Source: Fragum whitleyi
Lineage: Eukaryota > Mollusca > Bivalvia > Cardiida > Cardiidae
Assembly: GCA_948146395.1 (NCBI GenBank)
Contig: OX411547.1
Span: 32,096,614 to 32,160,613 of the forward strand
Length of the DNA: 64,000 nt
Direction: 5' to 3'
Part shown: in pieces, positions 22,833-35,062 of the stretch
Layout of the letters: each line of letters starts with the position of its first letter
How positions within the stretch are numbered: position 1 is the stretch's first letter
Made by a program: the position numbers and the translations under genes
Notes under the pieces: generated by a model
Seen by the model: only the letters and a program-made list of their open reading frames with translations
Databases searched by the model: none
What the model was told of the DNA's origin: nothing

Positions 22833-23596
22833 AGAAATTATACATTTTAACCTAACAAACTTCAATGTAGGCTGTAGTTACCATGCAATTAGGAAGATAT
22901 AGCCTGGTTAATTTGACCCGAATTTGACCTCTGTGGAAAAAATGCTTAAATAACAATTACCGACATATTTTATCAATTAACAAAACGTAAAATACATTCA
23001 AAATCGTTTGTAATTCATTCCTATGAAAGCATGTGCAAAGCCGAGTAGGAAAAATCAGATTTTTATCCATCTAAATAGCAGGGGTCAGATTCAAGTCAAT
23101 AAAACGTCACTATTTATATGAGAAAGTTATAGTCCTACATCCTAACCCTGAAATTAAGTTGGAAATTTACAATGTCAAGTTGATATAAATGTACAAACAC
23201 ATTTACATGTTCTGATAATATAGATCTAGCTCATTGACCCTTCTTGAATATTGATACAGAAATGACACTTTTAAAACCCATGTGTTGTTTTCTTCTTGAA
23301 AGTCATTTGGTAAGGTGAATGTTTCTTTTTAAAAATTGTAACATTGTCTTCAAGTAAGTTCAATATATTTTTTTAATTTGCAAATTAAAGATCAAAATTT
23401 TTTATGAAATAAACAATCATTTGTGAAAATTGTTTAATTGTTTATGTGGTATGTAATATTTAGAATGAGTCCATGCATGACTTTTCCTACAATTTGACAT
23501 GTGTGTAAAGGACAAACATTTACCAGTCTAGAAAGCCAAATATCTTAATAAGAAGATAACCTGAGACTATCCAAGGACACTTTGAGAGTTATTTTA

Positions 23597-23843
23597 TTAA
23601 CCCTTGTCATGCTGAACCCGGAATATTCCTGCTTCTGCAGGAGCTAAAGACAAAAATCAGCCTGCACATATGTGCAGTCTGATGTTAGTCTTCACCACCT
23701 GTTTCTCCTTTTCAAACAAGAATTGTCATTCGATTTAGTTTTTCAATTAAAATTTTACCTACAATTGGTACTTTCAGTACTTTTTGCCCTTTGATTTTGA
23801 TGAAATTTTTTAGCCAAAATTTATTCAGCATGACAAGGGTTAA
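23597..23843. mobile_element. 247-bp MITE, best-preserved copy (second copy at 27531-27777)
   Basis: Left end TTAACCCTTGTCATGCTGAA, right end TTCAGCATGACAAGGGTTAA, a perfect 20-bp inverted repeat. The interior hairpin includes GCCTGCACATATGTGCAG. TTAA at both extremes may be part of the ends or a target duplication. Confidence 0.85.
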
Positions 23844-23849
23844 TAAATA

Positions 23850-23945
23850 GCAAAGTGAAGACTCTGGACAGACTGTGCAGATGCATGGGCTGGCCAGAGT
23901 CTTTGCTGGCCTACATTGGAAATAGTTTGAAAATGTCACACAACT
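23850..23945. repeat. Palindromic dispersed repeat (GACTCTGGACAGACTGTGCA type)
   Basis: GTGAAGACTCTGGACAGACT pairs partly with GGCCAGAGTCTTTGC, followed by GGAAATAGTTTGAAAATGTCA. Related sequence is at 7944-8035, 41196-41360, 44690-44905 and, in duplication copy 2, 27784-27879. Confidence 0.65.
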
Positions 23946-24050
23946 TTTCATCTGTAAACCAAGCTAGTTCAAGATTATGTCAGAAAATCGAAGGTCAAGG
24001 TACTTTTATATATCATATAACATATTATATATATATATATATATAATAGG

Positions 24051-24179
24051 TACTTAGTGTTTGTATGAAAAAAAAAATCTAACGAGGTTGGGAGAATTGA
24101 TCAATGTCAAGGCTCTGCCGAGACAATTATCAATTCTCACAACTGAGTTAGAAATTTTTCATACAATACACTTAGTATG
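24051..24179. mobile_element. 130-bp palindromic MITE (second copy at 27985-28113)
   Basis: Ends TACTTAGTGTTTGTATGAAA and TTTTTCATACAATACACTTA; inner arms GAGGTTGGGAGAATTGAT and ATCAATTCTCACAACTGAG. Preceded by an (AT) run at 24028-24046. Relatives: 60585-60709 and 62818-62953; 58031-58226 has a similar design. Confidence 0.82.
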
Positions 24180-24369
24180 TATTATATTTATCTTATAACC
24201 TGGCTTTTTGTCTTGTTTTCGTCGATGTTTCTAACTTAAAATGCAAGTTTCTAAAAATAACTGCATGATATTATTGTTCTAAAAATAACTATGTGATATC
24301 ATAAAAAATGTCATATGGGTTGTTATCAGACGGATATGTGTATAGAAATAAGATAAATATTATTATATA

Positions 24370-24440
24370 GGTTCAGTGCAAGACTGTACTAAGTGTCTTT
24401 ACAATGCATAGACACTTAGAAAAGTCTTGTGGCTGAACTC
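24370..24440. repeat. Foldback hairpin, subfamily 3 (second copy at 28304-28374)
   Basis: GGTTCAGTGCAAGACTGTAC pairs with AAAGTCTTGTGGCTGAAC, stem AAGTGTCT/AGACACTT. The subfamily 3 stem is also seen at 54315-54388. Confidence 0.8.
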
Positions 24441-25363
24441 ACAATATATCTGTAAAAATTTTATCAACAGATAACCAGCCCTGTCTGAATTTACCAAAAA
24501 TGTCTTCTTGCCCTGTGAATATTTCTGTTACCTTTTCTTATCAGACAGACCTTTATTAAAATGTAGCTTGGTTTTATTGACCCAAATCTGACCCCTGCTA
24601 TTCAGATCAATATAAATATGAATATTCCTACTGCACTTGCTTTCATAGGAATGAATAACAAACGGTATTGAACGTAATACATTTTTTCTTATTGATAAAA
24701 ATGTTGGTAATTGGTATTTTAGCATTTTTTCCACAGAGGTCAAATCCGGGTCAAATAAATCCAGGTATACCTACCACTTACTGATCAATTTTTATGTTCA
24801 TTTTGAAAAGTTTCATTGAAATAGAAAAAGTAGATGGTTGCACCAGGACAACTGCTGTCAAGGACCTAAATTTTGACCATCAACTTGACCTTGAAACTCT
24901 CATAATGAAGAATAATTGTTTGAAATCTTATAATATGAATCCATCCTTAAATGTGGGGGTGATGCTTTGAATAAGATTAAGATCAATGTATGACCTTGAC
25001 CTCAGACCTTGACTTTTGAAGAATCTGATAATTTATTTCCACATAGCACATCTACTTATTAATGAAATTGGCTAAATTATTTTGAAAAACTTCTACCTAT
25101 CTTGTAGTGGCTTTGCTCCAGGAAAATTGTTTATGGATTGCAGGTAGATTGTCTTTGTCTTGTTTGTTCCCCTCCCCCCCCCCCCCCCCCAAAAAAAAAA
25201 AAGAAAAAAACCATAATGATAATAAATAAATAAATAAAAAATATATTTAATGCTTGTGACAAGACTTTTCTGTTAATACCACTTTCAAGGTTATCAATAA
25301 AGGACAAAGTCTTTTTTTTCAGCGTCTGACATGGAAAATTCAAACTTTTAACAATGGCTTTAC

Positions 25364-28300
25364 TGACGTACGCCGACGTAGAAAACAAACATTGCGACAT
25401 TTATTGAAAAACACCAGAAATGACATGTTGCTTGAATGAAAAAATCATGATTGCAAGAGAAAACGAAGCGGTGCAAACACAATGGTACCTTAAATGATCA
25501 TTTAATCTTAAAAATATAAAAGATATTGACAAAAGAAAAGTGGATACTTTCTTTTTTTGCTGAGTATATCTTGCATAGAAAAAAAAAATCATTTTTCTCT
25601 TTTCTATAATGAACTGAGACAAAACTAAAATATTCAATGGAGATATTTCAGTCCTGCGGTGTAGGTTATATAACAAAATGTACTATTACCTCTTGCTAGT
25701 CTTTGGCAAACTTTTCCTTAAATATTTGATATGAAATGGGAAAAATTTTGTTGGAAAAGGCTAGGTATGTTTAATTTAAGCAGTTTCGTTTCTATCAGAA
25801 AAATTTAACCCTTATCATGCTGAATAAAAATTAACCACAGAAAAATTACATTGAGGTCAAATTAGTGATTGTGATTCAGTATTGAATTTTATGATATAAA
25901 ATTAAAACTTTCTGTTTTAAATGGGAAAATCAGATGATATAGACTAAGATCAGACTGCACTTATGTGCAGGCTGATCTTAATCTCTACCTCTTGCCAAAG
26001 CAGGAGTTCTCTGTGTTCAGCTGACAAGCATTAATTCTGGATTCATAGAGATGATATACAAAGCTAATGCGATTTCATACATTGTCTGCCAGTCTTGACT
26101 TTTCAATTTGGCCTAAATTTCTCTATAGATGAAAAAGATAATGAAAATATGACCACTGTAGTAGTTTATTTATCCTAATCAGTTTGGGAAAAGGGTGTTA
26201 AAAATTTACATAAAAATTTTGGCCAACAGTACTTTAAATGACACAGCCCAGTGTAATGTTCAGGAATGTTTGTTGTCGAATAAACACTAAATGTGCCAGA
26301 GGAATTCTAGGTCAAGGTGTGCTGATAAGCAACGGTAGGCTTTCTCTTCACAGGAGATACCTTAACACAGTCATGGGTAAGGATTATTTCTGATTTATAG
26401 ATCAAGGACACAATGCTGGATAATTGTCAGTGCCTATATATTTATAGGCGTTAATCAATGGGTCAGTGCAATACTATTGTATGTGCCTATATATTCATAG
26501 GCACTTACAATAGTGTTGAGCCTACCCCTCGATTTACAATCATATTGCACTGAGCCCTTGAGATGTGCATCTTCTCACATCAGGTTTCGATAAGGGCTGG
26601 GTGTGATTACTTTTTTAAATTCATTTCAATTTGTTTATCTATACCAAGGTCTTAGAGTAACAACACTGTTACAAAATTGGAACAACACAAACCGATGGCT
26701 CACAGCAAAACAGTTATAACTGTCTATATGTTTATAGGCAGTTACAACTGTTTTTTGCTGAGCCATAGAAATTATACATTTTAACCTAACAAACTTCAAT
26801 GTAGGCTGTAGTTACCATGCAATTAGGAAGATATAGCCTGGTTAATTTGACCCGAATTTGACCTCTGTGGAAAAAATGCTTAAATAACAATTACCGACAT
26901 ATTTTATCAATTAACAAAACGTAAAATACATTCAAAATCGTTTGTAATTCATTCCTATGAAAGCATGTGCAAAGCCGAGTAGGAAAAATCAGATTTTTAT
27001 CCATCTAAATAGCAGGGGTCAGATTCAAGTCAATAAAACGTCACTATTTATATGAGAAAGTTATAGTCCTACATCCTAACCCTGAAATTAAGTTGGAAAT
27101 TTACAATGTCAAGTTGATATAAATGTACAAACACATTTACATGTTCTGATAATATAGATCTAGCTCATTGACCCTTCTTGAATATTGATACAGAAATGAC
27201 ACTTTTAAAACCCATGTGTTGTTTTCTTCTTGAAAGTCATTTGGTAAGGTGAATGTTTCTTTTTAAAAATTGTAACATTGTCTTCAAGTAAGTTCAATAT
27301 ATTTTTTTAATTTGCAAATTAAAGATCAAAATTTTTTATGAAATAAACAATCATTTGTGAAAATTGTTTAATTGTTTATGTGGTATGTAATATTTAGAAT
27401 GAGTCCATGCATGACTTTTCCTACAATTTGACATGTGTGTAAAGGACAAACATTTACCAGTCTAGAAAGCCAAATATCTTAATAAGAAGATAACCTGAGA
27501 CTATCCAAGGACACTTTGAGAGTTATTTTATTAACCCTTGTCATGCTGAACCCGGAATATTCCTGCTTCTGCAGGAGCTAAAGACAAAAATCAGCCTGCA
27601 CATATGTGCAGTCTGATGTTAGTCTTCACCACCTGTTTCTCCTTTTCAAACAAGAATTGTCATTCGATTTAGTTTTTCAATTAAAATTTTACCTACAATT
27701 GGTACTTTCAGTACTTTTTGCCCTTTGATTTTGATGAAATTTTTTAGCCAAAATTTATTCAGCATGACAAGGGTTAATAAATAGCAAAGTGAAGACTCTG
27801 GACAGACTGTGCAGATGCATGGGCTGGCCAGAGTCTTTGCTGGCCTACATTGGAAATAGTTTGAAAATGTCACACAACTTTTCATCTGTAAACCAAGCTA
27901 GTTCAAGATTATGTCAGAAAATCGAAGGTCAAGGTACTTTTATATATCATATAACATATTATATATATATATATATATAATAGGTACTTAGTGTTTGTAT
28001 GAAAAAAAAAATCTAACGAGGTTGGGAGAATTGATCAATGTCAAGGCTCTGCCGAGACAATTATCAATTCTCACAACTGAGTTAGAAATTTTTCATACAA
28101 TACACTTAGTATGTATTATATTTATCTTATAACCTGGCTTTTTGTCTTGTTTTCGTCGATGTTTCTAACTTAAAATGCAAGTTTCTAAAAATAACTGCAT
28201 GATATTATTGTTCTAAAAATAACTATGTGATATCATAAAAAATGTCATATGGGTTGTTATCAGACGGATATGTGTATAGAAATAAGATAAATATTATTAT

Positions 28301-29298
28301 ATAGGTTCAGTGCAAGACTGTACTAAGTGTCTTTACAATGCATAGACACTTAGAAAAGTCTTGTGGCTGAACTCACAATATATCTGTAAAAATTTTATCA
28401 ACAGATAACCAGCCCTGTCTGAATTTACCAAAAATGTCTTCTTGCCCTGTGAATATTTCTGTTACCTTTTCTTATCAGACAGACCTTTATTAAAATGTAG
28501 CTTGGTTTTATTGACCCAAATCTGACCCCTGCTATTCAGATCAATATAAATATGAATATTCCTACTGCACTTGCTTTCATAGGAATGAATAACAAACGGT
28601 ATTGAACGTAATACATTTTTTCTTATTGATAAAAATGTTGGTAATTGGTATTTTAGCATTTTTTCCACAGAGGTCAAATCCGGGTCAAATAAATCCAGGT
28701 ATACCTACCACTTACTGATCAATTTTTATGTTCATTTTGAAAAGTTTCATTGAAATAGAAAAAGTAGATGGTTGCACCAGGACAACTGCTGTCAAGGACC
28801 TAAATTTTGACCATCAACTTGACCTTGAAACTCTCATAATGAAGAATAATTGTTTGAAATCTTATAATATGAATCCATCCTTAAATGTGGGGGTGATGCT
28901 TTGAATAAGATTAAGATCAATGTATGACCTTGACCTCAGACCTTGACTTTTGAAGAATCTGATAATTTATTTCCACATAGCACATCTACTTATTAATGAA
29001 ATTGGCTAAATTATTTTGAAAAACTTCTACCTATCTTGTAGTGGCTTTGCTCCAGGAAAATTGTTTATGGATTGCAGGTAGATTGTCTTTGTCTTGTTTG
29101 TTCCCCTCCCCCCCCCCCCCCCCCCAAAAAAAAAAAAGAAAAAAACCATAATGATAATAAATAAATAAATAAAAAATATATTTAATGCTTGTGACAAGAC
29201 TTTTCTGTTAATACCACTTTCAAGGTTATCAATAAAGGACAAAGTCTTTTTTTTCAGCGTCTGACATGGAAAATTCAAACTTTTAACAATGGTTTTAC
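25364..29298. repeat. 3.93-kb tandem segmental duplication, copy 2
   Basis: Second copy, one base longer (C-run near 29110). The central junction TTTAC|TGACG shows no microhomology with the outer flanks (left flank ...GCACG, right flank AATTG...). It ends 188 bp before the first recognised CSAD exon. Either a very recent tandem duplication or an uncollapsed assembly duplication. Confidence 0.93.
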
Positions 29299-29486
29299 AA
29301 TTGATTTGTATATTGTTTTAAAATCACTGTTTCCGAAAAATGGCAGTTGTGGGAGCATTGGTGTATCAAACACACAAATTTACCTTGAGTTCTGACCATT
29401 TTTGATTTGGCAATAACTGAAATAAAGAATAAATCAAAAGGCAAACCTTCACTTTTGTTTGTTGTAATTCTAGTTTTTCTACACAG

Positions 29487-29620
29487 GAACTAACTTTGCT
29501 GACAAAAACATACAAAGATTCCTACAAGATATACATGATGTGATTGTTAAAGATGCCTTAATTGATGGAACTGACAGGGAAAAGAAAGTTATAGAATTTA
29601 CCCAACCACAAGATTTAGAG
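29487..29620 (+). CDS. CSAD: CSAD-like, first recognised exon
   Basis: Acceptor TACACAG, donor GTAATT, 134 bp. It enters in phase 1, so two bases complete a codon. It encodes TNFADKNIQRFLQDIHDVIV and continues KDALIDGTDREKKVIEFTQ to PQDLE, matching the N-terminal helical region of CSAD. There is no initiator Met in frame near its start, so at least one upstream coding exon is implied. Confidence 0.85.
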
Positions 29621-30008
29621 GTAATTCAATCTGTCCATGGCATATCCGGATAGAGTAATCCGGATTAAGGATTTTCAATGTAATCATGATGATAATTGCT
29701 ATAAGATTCTGAAAATAAAACAAAAGTCAAAGTAATAAAACGTCCATTGGCAACCAAATTGTAATTTGGTAGTTGGGGGTTTATTAGGGGTTCAGGTTTT
29801 CTGAAAATCAAGCAAAATACATAGTTGATTTTGACGTTCATTAGGGGGATGGGGTTATATTAGAGCATAGGGCTCTATAAGAATTTTTACAGGATCTATT
29901 TATAATTGTTTTCTCTATAACATAACAAATCTTTCCTTTTATAGCTTTTGACTTTAAACTTTTGCTGATCAAACCATAAGATTAACCTTAGTTCTATATG
30001 AATTTCAG

Positions 30009-30102
30009 AAAATTCTTGATTTACAAATTGAGGAAAATTCATCAGACCATGAAGAACTGTTGGAGAGGTGTAAAAGGATGATCAAATATTCTGTTAAAAC
30101 AG
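30009..30102 (+). CDS. CSAD: CSAD-like exon
   Basis: Acceptor AATTTCAG, donor GTTAAA (weaker than usual), 94 bp, phase 0 to 1. It encodes KILDLQIEENSSDHEELLER and CKRMIKYSVKT; the last part is the conserved YSVKTGHPRF lead-in. Confidence 0.88.
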
Positions 30103-30515
30103 GTTAAAATAAGCAATTATGTGTCAATGGGTCAATGCAAAACTATTGTAATTACCAATTATCATATAGACATTTACTGTATTTCCTCTAATAAAAGTGC
30201 CCTCCCTAATAGTAGCACCCCTACATTTTTTACTTGGAAAACCCACTTCAAATGCCCAAATTTTAGGAACTTTTTGAGACTTCTCTAAATTGAGATGAAT
30301 TTCTTCTAAGCAATCATTTATATGTTTGTTTAGAGGAAATGTACCTTAAATTAAAGGGAAAATGGCCTAAAATATACCAATTTCAATGATTTTTTTTTAA
30401 ATCAGAAAATGCATACTAAATAAAAGCTCCCTGACCATGTTATGTACAGCTTGTGGTGCATTTATCATGAGAATGACAGTACTGTAGATTTGCAAGGAAC
30501 CCTTTATTTATGCAT

Positions 30516-30930
30516 TTTTAGCTCTTCTGGACTAAGTCCAGCAGAGCTTATGTTGTGGTAGGTTGTCTCTCATTAATCAGTGAATCAGTGTGTAAACTTT
30601 TCATTTAAACTTTATAATTTGCTTTGAAACTTTAGGACAGAATTTCACCAAATTTCACAGGAATGATCATTTGAACATTCTCTACCAGATTCCTATGATA
30701 AATTTCGATCATATTGACATCATGGGTGCTAAAGGCTGTGATATCACAAAAAATCTTCTTCTATGAAACCTAAACTATTGATGATAGTTTCTCTAGTTCT
30801 TAAAAATGACCTTTGACCTACTTAAAAAAACCTAAGGTTTTACTTAATGATTCTTCTGATTCTTCTACTTCGTGCAAATTCCAGTGGAGTGATACTTGGC
30901 CTCCCTTAGCCTAAAGCATTTCTTGTTTTA
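30516..30930 (+). mobile_element. Helentron-like short element
   Basis: The left end TTTTTAGCTCTTCTGGACTA pairs with AGTCCAGCAGAGCTTA; the right end finishes TTTCTTGTTTTA. The interior AGGACAGAATTTCACCAAAT recalls the 'cell-surface' style consensus of related elements. No tandem core. Confidence 0.5.
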
Positions 30931-31019
30931 AATTCATTTTGAATTTGTGATAGTTTATGATTTAATAGTTATAGTTAATTAGCATCACTTCACTATAGTA
31001 AAGCTAGAGCAGATCCAGT

Positions 31020-31390
31020 CCATACACAATCAATATACTGCTAATTATGAAATGATTTCATTTCGCTATGATGTGTCGATGAATTAGTCTGATAGTTGAG
31101 GAGTTATATGCAAAAGGTAAAATCAAAGGGCGGAGCCCAAGGATTTTGCTTTGCATATAACTCCTTTCCTCATCAGACTTTACTCATCAGTACATCATAT
31201 CGAAAATGAAATTATATCCATTAAAACACGATCACAATTCTAATTTTAGGTTTTTAACCCCTTCTGGGTGTAAAACTGTATTAAAACATTTTTCTGGGTG
31301 TAAAATTTATGAAAAAGTAATGATGTTTGCATTGGGAGAGTTTCACAGAAAGCGAAGCACGTCATTTAGCCTCTGATAATGCCGTCAAAA
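31020..31390. repeat. Dispersed repeat shared with 15190-15490
   Basis: Carries AAATGAAATTATATCCATT, CACGATCACAATTC and AAGCGAAGCACGTCATTTAG. The first part is palindromic: GATGTGTCGATGAATTAGTC with GACTTTACTCATCAGTACATC, and TTATATGCAAAAGG with TTTGCATATAACTCC. It appears more complete than the first copy. Confidence 0.6.
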
Positions 31391-31845
31391 GAATCAACAT
31401 TAGCGCTAAAGATGATGTTGTGTAAAAAGTGGGCAGAGCTATGTGTGTACAGCACATTAAAACACATGACATACGAATTTTATTGTGAATAAAGTTCTAT
31501 GTAATTTATTCTTATTTCATATAATATGCGTTCAACACCCTCGTGTTGTTTTACAGAGTTTATTCACATTTTTGAGGGTGTTAACATTTACAGAGACCCG
31601 AAAAATAGTTTAAAGGCTGAGCGTGAAGCACGAGGGCATTAAATCATTTTGAGGGTCTCTACAAATGTAAACACCTGAAAAAATGTGAATTGACGCTATT
31701 ATTGCATAAAAAGAAAGACCATAGTATTAATTCAAAAAGGAATTGCAAAATAATTCAAAGAACGCTTTAAAACTAGCTCAAAAACAGATAATGTGTCGTA
31801 AAAATTGTGATATGCATTGTGCCGTCACTTTTGTTTATACCGATG

Positions 31846-32802
31846 GGGGTACGGACAAAACCCCACCAGGACAAAACCCCACCAGACAAAACCCCATCAG
31901 ACAAAACCCCACCAGGACAAAACCCCACCACTATATCTGTCAAATAGGACAAAACCCCACCACTATTTTATATGAATATAGTTATTGGAATCTATATTGA
32001 TTTTATTACATTTTTAAACAATTAATGAAATAATAATTTAGTTGTTAATAATTTCATTAAAATCATTTAAATTGTATGATTTTTTTCAGATTTTGACTCC
32101 TACTTTACTTTGTTGAAACAGTGTTTGTGAAAATTCCAGTTACAAACTTAAAGGTTATTTCCTTTAAACTTTTAGATGGTAAACATATTTTTTTCAGTTG
32201 ATTTGATATTTGTCCAAGATAAGCATTGCCCACAGAGAGTAAATCTTAAGGTGCCCAGTTCAATACCCCATGGCAGGAACCATCATTTCTGGCTATTTGC
32301 CTCCCACCAATTGAATGATAATCCTTATCACGCTGGGTAGTAGCTTTAGGCTTGAAAAGGATGTAATGGTAGTTCTGGTGTGAGGAATATAATGAATCCA
32401 TTGTTAGGTGCTGACCAGCCACTTCAATATGTCTGAAAAATTGCTAAAATCAGTTTAAAATCTCATTCAATCAAAGAAGCAAATGAGATAAAAGAATTAT
32501 TGTTTTTTGCTTTATTAAAACATTTTATTTATAAGGTGCATTTTAATTGTCCCTTGCAATACTCCTTAAAGTGGAATTATATGGTAAAGGAATTACAGAA
32601 ATTATATGAATAAATAAATATATTTTTAAATAACACAAACACTTTCAACTCTTACACTATAATATATATTGGTGGGGTTTTGTCCTGGTGGGGTTTTGTC
32701 CTGATGGGGTTTTGTCCTGGTGGGGTTTTGTCTGGTGGGGTTTTGTCTGGTGGGGTTTTGCCCCGGTGGGGTTTTGTCCTGGTGGGGTTTTGTCCTACAC
32801 TC
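31846..32802. mobile_element. Foldback-type element 1, tandem-repeat inverted termini, 9-bp TSD
   Basis: 957 bp. The left arm starts GGGGTACGG and then holds about six units of (A)GGACAAAACCCCACC, one of them set apart. The right arm holds about eight reverse-complement units and ends TTTTGTCCTACACTC. Both flanks are ATACCGATG (31837-31845 and 32803-32811), a perfect 9-bp target duplication. The interior (about 31950-32670) is AT-rich and shows no coding frame. Inverted arms made of short tandem repeats plus 9-bp duplications are hallmarks of foldback elements, whose known relatives belong to the MULE superfamily. Assignment is inference; boundaries and duplication are seen directly. It lies in a CSAD intron. 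Confidence 0.88.
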
Positions 32803-33151
32803 ATACCGATGTTATTTGGTAAATTAATGACGTCACAAAAATTAACGTGGGAATAAGATCAGTGTATTTATTAATGCTCTACATTGATGTTTAACAAAGA
32901 AACTGATGAGGTGTGTATGCCCTGACTGAGTATATTTAAGTTTTCTACCGTTAACGTCTGGGTTTTGTCCGTTAACGTATGCCATTAAGGACCCGAAATG
33001 TACATTTTATGCAATAATTGACAATAATATTGAACCAATTTTCAAAATTGCCCATACAAAATCAATTATATTGTCAATTCCATAGATTGACAATATTATA
33101 GATATTGTTTAGGCAATTGCATTGATGATGATTGACCAATAATTTGATGAA

Positions 33152-33252
33152 CACAGGGACATGTCCAGCTGATTTTTTAGAACATAATTATATGATAATA
33201 TGGTTCATATTATCATATATGTTTTTCAAAATTTGCAGGACATGTCCCTGTG
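33152..33252. mobile_element. 101-bp MITE-like inverted repeat
   Basis: Left end CACAGGGACATGTCC, right end GGACATGTCCCTGTG, a perfect 15-bp pair. The interior includes the palindrome TATGATAATATGGTTCATAT. It lies 44 bp before a CSAD exon. Confidence 0.7.
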
Positions 33253-33296
33253 ATTGTGAATTGGCCTATTAAAAGAATTCCTTATATTTTCAACAG

Positions 33297-33387
33297 GTCA
33301 TCCAAGATTTCACAATCAGCTGTACGGAAGTCTCAATGCGTATGGACTCTCTGGCGCCTGGGTCACAGATGCACTCAACACAAATTT
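33297..33387 (+). CDS. CSAD: CSAD-like exon (GHPRF motif)
   Basis: Acceptor TTCAACAG, donor GTAAGA, 91 bp, phase 1 to 2. It encodes GHPRFHNQLYGSLNAYGLSG and AWVTDALNTN. HPRFxNQL is a hallmark of GAD/CSAD-type decarboxylases. Confidence 0.92.
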
Positions 33388-34126
33388 GTAAGAATTTTTA
33401 GTGTTCAGCGCAAACCTGTCATAAGTGCACCTTTCAATATATAGGCAATTAAAACAGTTTTATGCAAACAAATTAAACATCATTCTATAGCTATTACAAG
33501 ACAATTTCATGGATAAATACATGAGCTTAAACTTTTGGCTTTGACCTTGATAGACAACAAAGACCTTCTCACATGACCTTGATCTTGGTATGATCTGATC
33601 TTATTCTTTTCATTTTAACCTGTGCATGGGATTTTCAAAAATTTCACATGTGTGAGCACAATCTGATCAGAGTCTTCACTATGCACTCATTAGATGGTAA
33701 TATGGACATAAAATCTCTTAACGATTGGATTTTTTTTTTAATACACTGCTTAGCTGTCCATGCTGTTCAATGTCCGCATATCCATCATGAACAGAGTCGC
33801 ATTTGTTAGAGCAAGATGAAAAATCCCATTAAATAAGATTTTTAAGAAGTCATAATGAACGATTTTTGAGATGAGTTTCAACATTCGGCATCATCAAGAC
33901 TATTCATTTAAGTCTGTGCCAAGCAAGCTTCGTTTCCTCATTTAAAAATCCTATGATTTTTATTTAGCGGCTTAAAAATCTCACTTCATCGAACCCTTTA
34001 TCATTTAAATCTCAATTAGAATCTTTAGAACCTCACTCTTACGAAGGATCCTCTGGTGAAATTGTTGAAAATTTTACTCACAGGCTCATGAAATAATTTT
34101 GATTTTGATGTTGCCTGTATTTTCAG

Positions 34127-34233
34127 ACACACCTATGAAGTTGCCCCAGTGTTTGTACTGGTAGAAAAATATATGATACAAAAAATGTGCGGTATTGTTG
34201 GTTATAAAGATGGGGATGGTCTCTTCTGTCCTG
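34127..34233 (+). CDS. CSAD: CSAD-like exon (EVAPVFVL motif)
   Basis: Acceptor TATTTTCAG, donor GTAGAT, 107 bp, phase 2 to 1. It encodes [20 protein letters not shown] and [17 protein letters not shown]. The DGxFCPGGS turn is completed by the next exon. Confidence 0.92.
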
Positions 34234-34254
34234 GTAGATTCATTTCTGAGATTG

Positions 34255-34535
34255 ATTGATTGATTGAATGGAGTTTTACGCCACTTTGAACATTTTTTCA
34301 GTTATATCGCGGCGTCTGGAGCACCTAACAATGGTTTCCTGGTATTTCTCTCACCAGAACAACCACCACATCCTTTCCTAGACTCCAGCTGCTATCTCAC
34401 ATAGGTTTATGATTATCAACCCATTGGTGAGAGATAAATAGTCGGAAAGAATGAGTGCTGCTGACGGGGATCGGACCTGGGACCTCTAGATTGACAGTCC
34501 AACGCGCTACCAACTGCGCTTTGACGGTGGCACAT
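34255..34535 (-). mobile_element. tRNA-derived SINE (minus strand)
   Basis: On the minus strand a tRNA-like head with A box CAGTTGGTAGCGCGTTGG and B box GGTCCGATCCC is followed by a body ending GGCGTAAAACTCCATTCAAT and an (ATCA)-type tail. It is not a functional tRNA gene because the body runs on beyond the tRNA-like part. It sits just after a CSAD exon donor. Confidence 0.82.
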
Positions 34536-34740
34536 TCTAAGAGACAGTACAAAAATAAGTGTAAATCCCTATAAACATATAGATACATATGAATATCTTT
34601 AAATTTTGAAGATATGAGCTTCGATGCTAATATTTTTTTTTTAATTCAGAAGATGTCTCCATGATCATAATGATGTGTCTAGGTAATTTTCTTTGAAAAT
34701 TTTACATTTCTCCTTTGACTTAAATTTCATTCATCCCTTG

Positions 34741-34998
34741 TTAAACCCTTGTCATACTATATAAAAACCTTTGCAAAATTGCCACAAAACAAAGGGCTGA
34801 AATCATTGTATCATGTTCCAATTAAAATTTCAAGACAGTATTTCTTTTGAAAAATATGATTTGTTGAAAAACTTTTCTAGTTTAAAAAGGAAAATTAGGT
34901 GGTAAAGACTAAAATCAGACTGCATATATGTGCAAGCTGATCTTTGCCTTTACCGTCTGCCGAAGCAGGTATTTTCCAGGTTTAGTATTACAAGTTTT
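34741..34998. mobile_element. Degraded MITE of the TTAACCCTTGTCATGCTGAA family
   Basis: Left end TTAAACCCTTGTCATACTAT, internal hairpin AGACTGCATATATGTGCAAG, right part GAAGCAGGTATTTTCCAGG, weak right end. Confidence 0.55.
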
Positions 34999-35062
34999 GG
35001 ATGTGGATTAGACACTCTCTATAGTACTGACAGTCTCACTAAATACTTTTATTTTTAATTAG

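Larger units (their letters stand above)
21430..25363. repeat. 3.93-kb tandem segmental duplication, copy 1
   Basis: Sequence from TGACGTACGCCGACGTAG at 21430 recurs from 25364 at a constant offset of 3934. Internal landmarks (hairpins, an AT dinucleotide run, a C homopolymer) occur in both copies in the same order. I saw only a one-base difference in the C-run near 25180 and one C/T difference next to the right edge. It contains several MITEs but no coding exon. Confidence 0.95.

Noticed and set aside
21467..25676. Two identical 91-codon minus-strand frames as a possible duplicated gene
   Set aside because: They are identical only because the whole 3.93-kb segment is duplicated; no domain, no splice signals.
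31846..32802. Foldback arms as ordinary minisatellites or telomere-like repeats
   Set aside because: Consistent distinct ends, opposite orientation of the arms and exact 9-bp flanking duplications in two independent elements argue for a mobile element.
34440..34535. A tRNA gene on the minus strand
   Set aside because: A- and B-box-like motifs are present, but the sequence continues into a SINE body and tail and the cloverleaf is not convincing.
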